9,817 nucleotides of DNA from Phocaeicola_A sp964432715. GTDB taxonomy: Bacteria > Bacteroidota > Bacteroidia > Bacteroidales > Bacteroidaceae. Where the stretch lies: positions 1-9,817 of the forward strand of contig CAYSOW010000077.1 of the NCBI GenBank assembly GCA_964432715.1, written 5' to 3'. Below are positions 1 through 8,439 of the stretch, one piece after another. The notes below the pieces were generated by a model. That model did no database searches. It was not told where the DNA came from and saw nothing but the letters and a program-made list of their open reading frames with translations. The translations under genes and the position numbers were made by a program. Each line of letters begins with the position of its first letter. Within the stretch, counting starts at the first letter, position 1.

Positions 1-5
1 TTCAT
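1..5 (-). other. Possible start codon of a further operon gene (ATGA overlap)
   Basis: Read on the minus strand, the first five window bases give ATGAA. The TGA is the stop of the thioredoxin-fold gene and the ATG overlaps it by the common four-base ATGA arrangement used for translational coupling. This suggests, but cannot show, that another gene continues the operon beyond the left edge. Only five bases are visible, so chance is a real possibility. Confidence 0.25.
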
Positions 6-1102
6 TTTGGATTTTCCAAAGCGTTGATCTGAATCACGCACTGATAGAGCATACCTACCTCCATACCGGGGTCGGAGAGATGACTGCGGACAAATGCGGA
101 AGCGCGTTTCAGCACCTCTTTATCCTTGCTGTTCACCAAAGCGTTGATGTTCGGCAACAACCAGCCCTGAAGGGTTTCGTCCATACCGGCATAGTTCTTC
201 TCGCAATAGCTGAGGAACTCGTCAACACCTTTCAAGCGAATCTCAAGAAGTTGAATACGTGAATTGTATTCCTCTTCCTTGTTGAATTCTTTCAATCCTT
301 TGCGCAAGGCAGCAACCTCCTCAGCCGTGTAAGTTGCCTCCCCGGCGTACCAACCATACAGTTTGCCCGTGTAGAGACGCACAGCCTTGCTGACCATCTT
401 TTCCTTGACCGACTCATCAAAACGGTCGCGGTTGGCAATCAGGAATTGACCCATCGGCTCCTCGGCACTCTCCGTAAAGGTGAGGAAGAGGAAGGAGTTC
501 TCCTTCGCCAATTTCTGCTCGTCGGTCAGACTGTTATAATAGTCGTTAACCACCTGATGCATCTTCTCCACTTTAGCCTCATCACGTTTTCTGCCCGCAT
601 TGGCCTCCGCACGCAAACTGTTGGCATACGATTCGATAAACTCAGCACTGCGTTCACCAGCCTCATAGCGTTGTTGCAAGCGTTCGGGTGATTTCTCCGG
701 ATTGATCAGACGGTCGATGCTGTCGATAAATCCTTTTGCGTCACTGCTACCGCCCACTTTTTTATCCACCACTTCACCTTTCTCGTTCAGGATAAAGAAA
801 GTAGGGTAGGCATTCACACCCAACTTCTCGGCAAGTTCTTTGCCCTCTTTCTCGGCATTCAACTTCAGGTTGACAAAGTGAGCGTTGAAATACTCGCCCA
901 CCTCCACCTGCGGGAAGACATTATTCGCCATCATCTTGCAAGGACCGCACCAATCGGTGTAGAAGTCGATAAAGAGCAGCTTTTTCTCTGCTTGAGCCGC
1001 CTTCAAACCCTCTTCATAGGAGATATGGCGGAAATCGGTTTGCGCCATGGCAGGCACAGCAAACATCATGGCCAAAGCCATGCTCCAGAAACTTTTTTTC
1101 AT
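2..1102 (-). CDS. Exported thioredoxin-fold protein with long C-terminal extension
   Basis: This 366-residue protein is complete, ending in TGA at 4-2. Residues 1-20 form a signal peptide (MKK start, hydrophobic core, probable AMA|Q cleavage) with no lipobox cysteine, so it is probably soluble in the periplasm. Residues 23-135 are a thioredoxin domain: the redox motif WCGPC lies at 51-55 (bases 952-938) and the cis-proline of AYPTFF is P100. Both cysteines and the cis-proline are present, so redox activity is expected. Residues from about 138 to the end are charged, apparently helical, and match no domain I recognise; they contain two more cysteines (SYCEK and YQCVI). It is the last complete gene of the operon, 24 bases after the PKD-like gene. 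Inferred role: reducing or isomerising disulfides of exported partner proteins or of an imported substrate. The thioredoxin call is firm; the substrate is unknown. Confidence 0.93.
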   Translation of the reverse strand: MKKSFWSMALAMMFAVPAMAQTDFRHISYEEGLKAAQAEKKLLFIDFYTDWCGPCKMMANNVFPQVEVGEYFNAHFVNLKLNAEKEGKELAEKLGVNAYPTFFILNEKGEVVDKKVGGSSDAKGFIDSIDRLINPEKSPERLQQRYEAGERSAEFIESYANSLRAEANAGRKRDEAKVEKMHQVVNDYYNSLTDEQKLAKENSFLFLTFTESAEEPMGQFLIANRDRFDESVKEKMVSKAVRLYTGKLYGWYAGEATYTAEEVAALRKGLKEFNKEEEYNSRIQLLEIRLKGVDEFLSYCEKNYAGMDETLQGWLLPNINALVNSKDKEVLKRASAFVRSHLSDPGMEVGMLYQCVIQINALENPK

Positions 1103-1126
1103 AGGTTCAGTTATTTTGTTAAAGCA

Positions 1127-2698
1127 TTAATCTGTAAACGGATAGACCGGTCCGAACATATCAGAGAACATAAAGTCCATGTAGCCGATTTCCAACGGAG
1201 AGACATAACGCATGCAGCGAATCACACCGTTCTCACCTGCCACGACCTCCGGATTTCCAATAGGCACACCACCGTTCATCACATTTTCGTGGTAAAGGTA
1301 CACTTTATATCCGGAACCCTTCTTCGTAGCAACCACAAAATCACTGAAGTTTTGCGACATGTCGTTCATACTCCCCAAGTTGAGGAAGGGGCAGGAGAGA
1401 TAGGTAATCTCCTCACCACTCGTAAATCCGGGCAGAGGAACCTCCATCTCAGAACCGGTTTCCCAGCTGTAAGCATAAACCTTATCACCCTCTGCCGAGT
1501 AGATATAACCGGCATCAAAGACATTACCGGCCACCACACTACTCTTAGCCAGATGGAGATCACTTTCAATCTTGATAATCTGGTCGATACCATAAGAAGA
1601 GCTGGCCAACAGCAGGTAACGATCATGGGTGGAAGCTTGCTCACAAAGGAACCAGTAAGTGTAACTCCATGCCACATAGTTGATGCCCGAAGCGATACAA
1701 CTCAAGTTAGCCGGGAAATCTTCACCCGAATAATTATCAACCGGAGAACCGCTCGTTATGTTATAGTCGATGCTATAAAGCGCATGATCCGGTTCATTCC
1801 AATAAAGCATGGCATATCCACCGGCATCATATTGAGCAAACTTGCTGGCTCCACCTCCGACAGGATAGCCGAAGCGTCCGGTACCCGGAGTGTAGCCCAT
1901 TGAACCGTTGGCCGTGTAACCGCGCGCACCGGTATTGGAGAGATAACAAATGCAGAACATCACGTTAAACATAGCGGCCGGTTGCTCTGAGGCACTCATG
2001 GCGCCACTATAGAACAGCTGATCCTGATTGAAAGTCTGCACCAAATCCTCGGTACGGAAAGCACGGTATTCGTTCTGCTCGGTAAAGAGATGCAGCATCG
2101 TGGCTGAAGCCGTCTCGTTGGTCTCCCGGTCGATATACTCAGTAGCGTACACCACCGACAAGTTACGCGGTTTGCCGCTCAGCGGAGCCCCCAGTGTGTT
2201 GGTCATCAAGTCGCCGGCCACCCCGTTCTCATTAATCATATCCAGCTCTGTCTGTCCGTCGGCCGTCTCTTTCAGCAGATAATATCCGCGTGAGAAAGAG
2301 GTCGAAACACTCAACTTCATGGTAGCTGTGCGCACCAATCCCGTTTTGCGTTCGGTTGCCTCAAACACCAGCGTATAATTACCCGAAGAAAGATTGACCT
2401 CATACGAAAGATCCTTCGTATCCGCAATTTTGTTTTGACGATAGCCCTCTTCATACTCCTCGCCCTCTACTTCCTGAAAGATGTACCAAGCGTAATCCAA
2501 GTCACTATCGCTATATCCCTCCACCGTCGGGTGCACTTCCACCACCTGTCCGATGTAAGAGATTGCCGTCTGATCGGTCAGTTCGCCCAAGGTGATGTCC
2601 GTAAAGCCACTACCCATGGAGGAATCGTCGTCATAGCAGGCCGTGAAACCCATCACGCCTACCGCCCCTATCAAGAGGTTACGTAATATCTTATTCAT
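1127..2698 (-). CDS. PKD-like family surface lipoprotein
   Basis: This 523-residue lipoprotein has a signal peptide (1-20) and lipobox FTAC with lipidated Cys21. The next residues, YDDD, fit the acidic export signal that sends Bacteroidetes lipoproteins to the cell surface. Residues about 34-132 resemble the PKD-like (Ig-type beta-sandwich) domain of SusC/SusD-linked lipoproteins, with a core tryptophan in YAWYI (W71) and an NYTLVFEATE strand. The remaining 390 residues are rich in Gly, Ser, Tyr and short alternating hydrophobic strands (for example VYAYSW and YKVYLY); a beta-propeller or other all-beta fold is an inference. Six cysteines lie beyond Cys21. It sits between the DUF4843-type and thioredoxin genes and is probably an accessory surface subunit of the transporter. 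The ATG at 2698 is supported by AAGGAA upstream and by the signal peptide. The family call is fairly firm; the ligand is unknown. Confidence 0.82.
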   Translation of the reverse strand: MNKILRNLLIGAVGVMGFTACYDDDSSMGSGFTDITLGELTDQTAISYIGQVVEVHPTVEGYSDSDLDYAWYIFQEVEGEEYEEGYRQNKIADTKDLSYEVNLSSGNYTLVFEATERKTGLVRTATMKLSVSTSFSRGYYLLKETADGQTELDMINENGVAGDLMTNTLGAPLSGKPRNLSVVYATEYIDRETNETASATMLHLFTEQNEYRAFRTEDLVQTFNQDQLFYSGAMSASEQPAAMFNVMFCICYLSNTGARGYTANGSMGYTPGTGRFGYPVGGGASKFAQYDAGGYAMLYWNEPDHALYSIDYNITSGSPVDNYSGEDFPANLSCIASGINYVAWSYTYWFLCEQASTHDRYLLLASSSYGIDQIIKIESDLHLAKSSVVAGNVFDAGYIYSAEGDKVYAYSWETGSEMEVPLPGFTSGEEITYLSCPFLNLGSMNDMSQNFSDFVVATKKGSGYKVYLYHENVMNGGVPIGNPEVVAGENGVIRCMRYVSPLEIGYMDFMFSDMFGPVYPFTD

Positions 2699-2704
2699 AA
2701 ACGT

Positions 2705-2710
2705 TTCCTT
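2705..2710 (-). promoter_or_regulatory. Ribosome binding site of the PKD-like lipoprotein gene
   Basis: The minus strand reads AAGGAA here, six bases before the ATG at 2698-2696, inside the 21-base gap after the DUF4843-type gene. It is the most Shine-Dalgarno-like site at a usual distance in the operon; other starts here are preceded mainly by A-rich sequence, as is common in Bacteroidetes. It supports 2698 as the start. Confidence 0.4.
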
Positions 2711-2719
2711 TTTTGTTGA

Positions 2720-3526
2720 TTAATAGAAAGATACGATGGTACCGTCTTCTTCCTGATATACATCCAGTCCTTCAGCCAAACGCTCCGCATTGGCCTCCTC
2801 CAGTTTCTCCGCAAAGAACTCCTGCAGATAGTAGAAATAAGCATCATCTCCGGAAGAGAGTTCATCAATATAATCCTCATCCCAAGCTTTGCCCGTCCAT
2901 TCAATCATCAGGCGGTGTTTCACCGGACCGTAGTCGCCAAAGATATAATCCAAATAGTTGGAGCTCCAGTTACCCGGTTTGCTCAACATATCGGTGAAGT
3001 AGAGCACACGCTCCGTAAAACCTTTGGTACCCGGTTTGAAGTAGTCGTTCTCAGCAATCGCAAAACGCAGCGTAACCGTCTCCTTCGTCAGAGAAGCATC
3101 CCGATAGATAACCACCGGGATACGCGCTACGTTTTGATGAGCGGGGATATAACAAATCGACTGATAAGCCGCGCTGTTGAAGTCGAGATAGTGCACACCT
3201 GCCTGTGCATCGTTCTCGCCGGTCATCACCTGTTGCACCTTGACCGGGCGATCGATATCCGAAAGGTTGCCCATAACCCCCACTTCAAACCAACAAGTAT
3301 CCTCCACCACCTCCTCGCCGGAAGTGATGAACGAATAGTTACTCTCCACATACTTCGACTCCAGTTTGGAAGCCTGTATAATGGGATCCTCGTAATAATC
3401 GTAATAGTTGAAATTCAGCCAACATTGCTCCTCACTGTAGGCATTTAAATCCTTCTCGCAAGAAGAGAAGAGACCCATCAGTAAGCCCAGGAGCGGCAGA
3501 TATAAGTAATTCTTTCTCATAATCAT
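2720..3526 (-). CDS. DUF4843-type surface lipoprotein
   Basis: This 268-residue lipoprotein has signal peptide residues 1-22, lipobox FSSC with Cys23, and then EKD, an acidic surface-export signal. The body matches my recollection of the DUF4843 family: a middle part with TGENDAQAGVHY (102-113) and IPAHQNVARIPVVIYRD (127-143), which looks like a Calx-beta-type sandwich, and a C-terminal part with IFGDYGPVKHRLMIEWTG (195-212) and a final EDGTIVSF. The molecular function of this family is not established; it recurs beside SusC/SusD pairs and is thought to be an accessory surface component. Its ATG overlaps the susD stop by one base (TAATG at 3528-3524), implying translational coupling. A second ATG two codons later (3520-3518) begins a more usual MRKN signal peptide and could be the real start. 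Mature Cys35, Cys78 and Cys125 could form a disulfide. Confidence 0.85.
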   Translation of the reverse strand: MIMRKNYLYLPLLGLLMGLFSSCEKDLNAYSEEQCWLNFNYYDYYEDPIIQASKLESKYVESNYSFITSGEEVVEDTCWFEVGVMGNLSDIDRPVKVQQVMTGENDAQAGVHYLDFNSAAYQSICYIPAHQNVARIPVVIYRDASLTKETVTLRFAIAENDYFKPGTKGFTERVLYFTDMLSKPGNWSSNYLDYIFGDYGPVKHRLMIEWTGKAWDEDYIDELSSGDDAYFYYLQEFFAEKLEEANAERLAEGLDVYQEEDGTIVSFY

Positions 3527-5010
3527 TAGTTGTTAGAAGGGTTGTATTCAGTGATAGGCAACGGCAGGATGTATTCGCTCTCCGACACGGGAGCGTCACG
3601 CCAAAGCATCTTCGTGGCACCGGTGCGCTTGTAGTAATAGAAAGCCTGTCCCTCAGCGAAGAACTCGCGACGATATTCAGCGTTCAGGAAGTTTGTCAAC
3701 TCCTCTTGTGAGGTAAAGTCGGGATCGTTGGGCACAGCGTGCTGCAAGCGATATTCCATGTAGAGGCGGTTGCTCTCGGTCAAAGTAGGAGCACACTCCA
3801 TGGCAATCAGATAGATCTCCGACATACGCAACATCGGCACCAGTTTGTAATAGAGCAACTGGTTGTCCACGGAATCATCCCAATAATACTTGGTCGTGAC
3901 ACAGATATACTTACCGAAGCTATCCATGGCATTCCGGTTCCACCAGTTGAGATAACGGTTGTGAGAAGCCAACTGACAGCCACTGTAGAGATCGCTCAAG
4001 CGCGAGGAGGTCAGTCCCAAACTTCCCACATAAAAACGCGCATTTGTCTGTCCACCCACGAGGTAGGAGAGCGTGTAGTCCTTGATGTTATACTTACTCA
4101 GGTAGAACAGACACTCCGACGGCATCAGTTTATAGCCGGCGTTAAAATCCTTCACACCACTCATCGTAATGACAGGGTTGCCGTCGAGGGTCGCATTAAT
4201 CAAACTCATCGCTTGTGTGTAGGCAGCATCCTTCTCGCCCAGATAAAGCAACACACGAGCCTCCAAACCAAGTACCGCCCAATAGTTGAGACGCGACTGG
4301 CGATAGTTGAAATAGGAATCCACATTGCTTGTCGACTTCAGGTCATCAAAACTGTAATGGCAAGCCGGATCGTTGTCCTTCAGCAAGGTCTCCGCCTGTT
4401 TCAAATCAGCTTTCAGCTTAGTCACATAAGCATTGAAGTCGTAGTAAGCAGGCATTTCATCAATGGAGGTTGTCTCCGAGTAAGGCAAACTGACACGCTG
4501 AGTGGCTTCCTGCGGCAACTGACCGAAGAGACGAAGCACATCAAACTGGCAATAAGCACGGATGGCATAAGCCTCACCAATCATGGCAGAGCGAAGAGCC
4601 GCATCCGAGATAACCGAACCACTCGCTTCTCCATTCTTAATAATCAAATTGGCCTCAGCGATGGTCTTAAAAAGCTGTGCATAGATTGCCTTGATGGCCT
4701 CCTCCGCATAAGAGGTGGTGTAGGTGTGCGCAGCCAAATCTACATCTTCGTAGCGGGTAGAACTTTCGGCATAATACCACAGGTTGGCCAACGACTCGAT
4801 GTTGGTGATAGAGAGGCGTTCGCCGTAGCTGTCCTGACCGGCAAAATCAAGGTAGCAACCGGTCAATGCGTTGCAGAATCCCTCATACGAGGAGAACTGG
4901 TCGCTCTCTTTCTGTTCAGTCTCCGGAGTAACATCCAGCCAGCTGTTGCAGGCAGTGAGCAAGGAGCTGCAGAGGAGGGCGGTGTATAGATATATCTTTT
5001 TCATAAACAT
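3526..5010 (-). CDS. SusD/RagB-family nutrient-binding lipoprotein
   Basis: This 494-residue outer-membrane lipoprotein is the lid and substrate-capturing partner of the SusC-type transporter encoded just upstream. A signal peptide ends at lipobox LTAC with Cys21. SusD hallmarks are visible: GEAYAIRAYCQFDVLRLFG (145-163), helical TPR-like segments such as ALGLEARVLLYLGE near 246-259, MLRMSEIYLIAMECA further on, and a C-terminal YRREFFAEGQAFYYYKR helix followed by LPLPITEYN. The length is usual for the family. The mature chain has eight cysteines, unusual for an exported Bacteroidetes protein. It starts 12 bases after the susC stop and overlaps the next gene by one base. A second in-frame ATG at 5004 (MKKIYLY) is an equally good start. 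Sequence does not reveal the ligand, and the family binds peptides, glycans and other solutes. Confidence 0.95.
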   Translation of the reverse strand: MFMKKIYLYTALLCSSLLTACNSWLDVTPETEQKESDQFSSYEGFCNALTGCYLDFAGQDSYGERLSITNIESLANLWYYAESSTRYEDVDLAAHTYTTSYAEEAIKAIYAQLFKTIAEANLIIKNGEASGSVISDAALRSAMIGEAYAIRAYCQFDVLRLFGQLPQEATQRVSLPYSETTSIDEMPAYYDFNAYVTKLKADLKQAETLLKDNDPACHYSFDDLKSTSNVDSYFNYRQSRLNYWAVLGLEARVLLYLGEKDAAYTQAMSLINATLDGNPVITMSGVKDFNAGYKLMPSECLFYLSKYNIKDYTLSYLVGGQTNARFYVGSLGLTSSRLSDLYSGCQLASHNRYLNWWNRNAMDSFGKYICVTTKYYWDDSVDNQLLYYKLVPMLRMSEIYLIAMECAPTLTESNRLYMEYRLQHAVPNDPDFTSQEELTNFLNAEYRREFFAEGQAFYYYKRTGATKMLWRDAPVSESEYILPLPITEYNPSNN

Positions 5011-5022
5011 CTCGTTTTTATA

Positions 5023-8000
5023 TTAGAACATCAGTTTGATGCTTCCCTGAATATTTCGTGCGTAGGGGTAGCTGGTACCACGCTCCATCTTCACAGACGA
5101 CCAGTGGCAGAGGTCGGATGCGTTGATGGCGTAGATAATCGACTGCACACCGAGTTTGCGGCGCACCCAGTCGCTGTCCCAACGATACTGCAAGCTGGCA
5201 GATTGCAACTCCAGCACACGGTCGTCCATCACGAAGCGTGAAGTGGCACGGGTTGTCTCGTTGCTGAATCCTTTGAAGAAAGTGACATCGCCCGGATTCA
5301 TCCAACGATCGGTATAAACGCGCTTATCCACATTGCTGGTGGTCAACGTGTTGGTGGTTACCTCCACGCGGTCGAGCAAGGTTTGGTTGTACACCTTGCC
5401 GCCCCAATAGCCGCCAAAGGAGAGGTTCAACGTGAATCCTTTCCACATCAACATAGAACTAAAGATGGTGCGGTAGAGCGGATCTTTCGAGCCAAGGTAA
5501 ACCTTATCGCTGGCATTCCAGGTATATGTAACCTCGCCGTTCTTATCCAAGTAGATCTCACGTCCGGTACTCGGGTCGATACCCAAAGAACGCACCGCGT
5601 AGATACTGTTCTGCGGGCGACCCTCATAGAAGAGGTTGGCAATATCAATGTTGTTACCGTCCTCGTCCTGACTGAGCGCCAAATAGAGCTCATTCTGAGC
5701 CTTGATGGCATCCGAGAGTTTGGAGATTTTGTTCTTGTTGTACACCAACTGTCCGCTGAGCAACCAGCTCAGTTTCTCTTTCGGGTTACGAATCACATAG
5801 ACACTGGCGGAAGCCTCCCAACCATTGTTCTTCACCTCACCCACATTGGCCATGTAGGAAGAGAGACCCATAGAGAGTGGCAAGTCCATATAAGAGAGCA
5901 AGTTAGAGGTTTTCTTCGTATAGTATTCGAACTCACCTTTCACCCGTCCGTCCCAAAGACCGAACTCCACGCCGAGGTTCATCTCGTCCGTCTTCTGCCA
6001 AGTGAGGCGCGGGTTACCCCAAGCGGAGAGCGTAGCACCCATCCAGTTCATATATTTGTTGTCGGTCTGGTACTGATAAACCGTGTTGGCACCACTGCTG
6101 GAACCGCTGGACGAACCGGTTTGTCCGTAAGAGGCCTTCAGTCGCAAGATATTAATCAAATCATTGCCTGCCAGGAACTTTTCGTTGTGGAGGTTCCATC
6201 CGAGACCGGTACTGAAGAAGGGTGCATACTTCTTATCGGTACCAAAGGTAGAACTACCATCAATACGGTAAGAGAAGTCCAAGTAGTAACGACCGTCGTA
6301 AGTATAGTTGACGTTGCCGGTGAAGCCCAACATACGAGTCTTGCTCTGCGTACCGGTCGGCACCGCGTTCTGCGCATACTGACGGGCATTGCCCAAGAAG
6401 CTCATGTTCTCGTTAGAGATACCCTCCACCTCAAAAGTATAGTCGTGTCCGCGATATTCACGCAGAGAGTAGTCGAGACCCACATACACCTGATGTTTGT
6501 CCAGGAAGGTCTTGTTGTAGCTCAATGTTACGTTACCACTGTATTGGTAATCCTTGCCGACCCCGTAGCGATAGAGACCACGACGCATAAAGCCCTCATC
6601 GGTGCTATACTCATCAGCATTGGTCACCAAGAAATAGGAGTGGTTGGCAGGCAAGAAGTAATCACTGTGATTATCGGTACTAGTGATACCCAACTGACCG
6701 CGGAGAATCAACTCCTTCGTGATATTCCACTCGATGGAGAAGTTATCGGTCAAAGTCTCATAACCACTCTTGTTGATGGTCTTCAGCGAAGCATCCCACA
6801 GCGGGTTGAACGTTCCGCGACCACTGGTGGAACCGTAGAAATTTTCAAAATATTCCACGATGTTACCGTTCTCGTCATACGGACTGTTGTAGGGCTGCTG
6901 TTTCACATAGTCGCTGAAACTACCATAATTACTTTCATTGGCACGTACCATACCATAGGTCAGGTAATTCTTGAAGGTCAAGTCCTTCACCTTATACATC
7001 AAGGTCAGAGAGCCGTTGAATGTACGACGAGAAGAGTTTTTCATGGCTCCCTCCACATCCTTATAGTTGGCGGAGGCACTCCAGCGGAAAGCCTCGCTAC
7101 CACCCTCCAGGCGAAGGTTGTAGTGGCTACCTACACCGGCATGAATCGGTTTACTGATCCAATCGGTGCTCTGTCCGGAGAGTACGCGCAGTAAACGACT
7201 ATTGTATATCTCTTGATAGCGTTGGTCGTACGTCGGACTGGTAGAATTATAGAGTCCCAGCGAGCGCTCCAGCTCCAACTTATCAGCGGCATTCAGCAAG
7301 TTATATGAGGAGAGGTCGGCTGCCTCAATATCAATACCAATCTCTGCATTGACACGCAACTTTCCGGCTTCCGGCTGTTTGGTGGTAACAACAATGACAC
7401 CGTTGGCACCACGGGAACCGTAGATGGCCGTAGCCGCTGCATCCTTCAAGATGTTGATATTTTCAATTTCATCATCGTTGTAGTCCATCAACTTCTCCAA
7501 AGTGATTTCAAATCCATCCATGATGATGAGCGGAGTGTTCACCGAGTTGGAAGCGGTTTGGTTGTACTCCTGCACGCTGGTAGGCAGGGAGGAGTTACCA
7601 CGGATATTCACCGAGGGGAGGTCGTTCGGGTTACTACCGGTCAGGTTGTTGACTGCAAAGTTCAAGGAAGCATCTGCGTTCTTCAGTGTCTGCAACAAGT
7701 TCTGACCTTTGAACATCTGCAACTGCTCCTTGCTGACCGTAGAGACAGAACCGGTGTAACTCTCTTTCGCCTTCTTGAAGATACCGGTCACCACCACGTC
7801 CTGCAAGGTCGTCTCCGAACTGTTTTTCATCAGTACATTCAGTTTGGCCAGGTTATCAAAGACTGATGCCTCTTTCGGCTCCATACCGATGTAAGAGAAG
7901 ACCAACACATCACCCGCTTTCACGTCGATGGCATAGTTACCATCTATATCGGTTGTCGTACCGGTCTGTGTACCTTTAATCATGACGGTAGCACCGATGA

Positions 8001-8439
8001 TAGGAAGATGCATATCGTCGAAAACACTACCGACAAGACGGTGTTTCTTCTGCTCGCCCGCATTGGCCTTCTTGCGACTCACCGTCACCATTTTTCCGTC
8101 GATGCGGAAAGTGAGGTCAGTGTTACGGAACACCCGTTCCAGCACCTTTGCCACCGGCTCGTTCTCAGCCGTCACACTCACATTACTCACGGAAGCCACC
8201 TGCTCCGTGTTGTACATAAAGTCCATGCCGGTCTGCTTATGAATCTGCTCAAAGAGTTGTTTCACCGTCGCCTTCTCCAGATGGAGCGTGACGCGCTGAC
8301 CGTCATCATTGACCACCACTACGACCGCAGCGTTTCCTCGTCCCTGATTGGGCGAAGCAGCTACCATCGGTTGGGTGCACATCAAGCTTGACGCTAGGGC
8401 CAAGCATAGCCATGTTCTTTCTCTCATAACATATCTCAT
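5023..8439 (-). CDS. SusC/RagA-family TonB-dependent transporter with STN signalling domain
   Basis: This 1138-residue outer-membrane receptor has a signal peptide about 1-28 (MVAA|S). Domains in order: STN (about 50-120), which meets the anti-sigma factor in the periplasm; a carboxypeptidase-regulatory-like beta-sandwich (about 136-205, with IIGATVMIKGT and DIDGNYAI); a probable TonB-contact segment (LQDVVVTG near 212-219); a plug (about 222-352) with the SusC signature NILKDAAATAIYGSRGANG (329-347); then the 22-strand barrel, ending in aromatic Phe as outer-membrane proteins do (GSIKLMF). It pairs with the SusD-like protein to import a substrate too large for porins, powered by TonB. The STN domain implies regulation through FecR, encoded 44 bases upstream. 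The start may be Met1 (8439) or Met5 (8427); Met5 gives a shorter n-region (MRERTW). The barrel is Cys-poor, with one mature Cys near the C-terminus. The substrate is unknown. Confidence 0.97.
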   Translation of the reverse strand: MRYVMRERTWLCLALASSLMCTQPMVAASPNQGRGNAAVVVVVNDDGQRVTLHLEKATVKQLFEQIHKQTGMDFMYNTEQVASVSNVSVTAENEPVAKVLERVFRNTDLTFRIDGKMVTVSRKKANAGEQKKHRLVGSVFDDMHLPIIGATVMIKGTQTGTTTDIDGNYAIDVKAGDVLVFSYIGMEPKEASVFDNLAKLNVLMKNSSETTLQDVVVTGIFKKAKESYTGSVSTVSKEQLQMFKGQNLLQTLKNADASLNFAVNNLTGSNPNDLPSVNIRGNSSLPTSVQEYNQTASNSVNTPLIIMDGFEITLEKLMDYNDDEIENINILKDAAATAIYGSRGANGVIVVTTKQPEAGKLRVNAEIGIDIEAADLSSYNLLNAADKLELERSLGLYNSTSPTYDQRYQEIYNSRLLRVLSGQSTDWISKPIHAGVGSHYNLRLEGGSEAFRWSASANYKDVEGAMKNSSRRTFNGSLTLMYKVKDLTFKNYLTYGMVRANESNYGSFSDYVKQQPYNSPYDENGNIVEYFENFYGSTSGRGTFNPLWDASLKTINKSGYETLTDNFSIEWNITKELILRGQLGITSTDNHSDYFLPANHSYFLVTNADEYSTDEGFMRRGLYRYGVGKDYQYSGNVTLSYNKTFLDKHQVYVGLDYSLREYRGHDYTFEVEGISNENMSFLGNARQYAQNAVPTGTQSKTRMLGFTGNVNYTYDGRYYLDFSYRIDGSSTFGTDKKYAPFFSTGLGWNLHNEKFLAGNDLINILRLKASYGQTGSSSGSSSGANTVYQYQTDNKYMNWMGATLSAWGNPRLTWQKTDEMNLGVEFGLWDGRVKGEFEYYTKKTSNLLSYMDLPLSMGLSSYMANVGEVKNNGWEASASVYVIRNPKEKLSWLLSGQLVYNKNKISKLSDAIKAQNELYLALSQDEDGNNIDIANLFYEGRPQNSIYAVRSLGIDPSTGREIYLDKNGEVTYTWNASDKVYLGSKDPLYRTIFSSMLMWKGFTLNLSFGGYWGGKVYNQTLLDRVEVTTNTLTTSNVDKRVYTDRWMNPGDVTFFKGFSNETTRATSRFVMDDRVLELQSASLQYRWDSDWVRRKLGVQSIIYAINASDLCHWSSVKMERGTSYPYARNIQGSIKLMF

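Noticed and set aside
878..1903. 341-codon plus-strand frame spanning the thioredoxin/PKD-like junction
   Set aside because: It overlaps two supported minus-strand genes and its His/Arg/Thr-rich translation looks like a shadow frame.
3739..4989. 416-codon open frame on the plus strand opposite the SusD-like gene
   Set aside because: It is fully antisense to a family-matched lipoprotein gene and has no domain, signal peptide or plausible start context of its own.
5383..7194. 603-codon open frame on the plus strand opposite the transporter gene
   Set aside because: It lies wholly antisense to a well-supported SusC barrel, its translation is rich in His, Val, Thr and Arg with no recognisable domain, and such frames arise from the codon use of the real gene.
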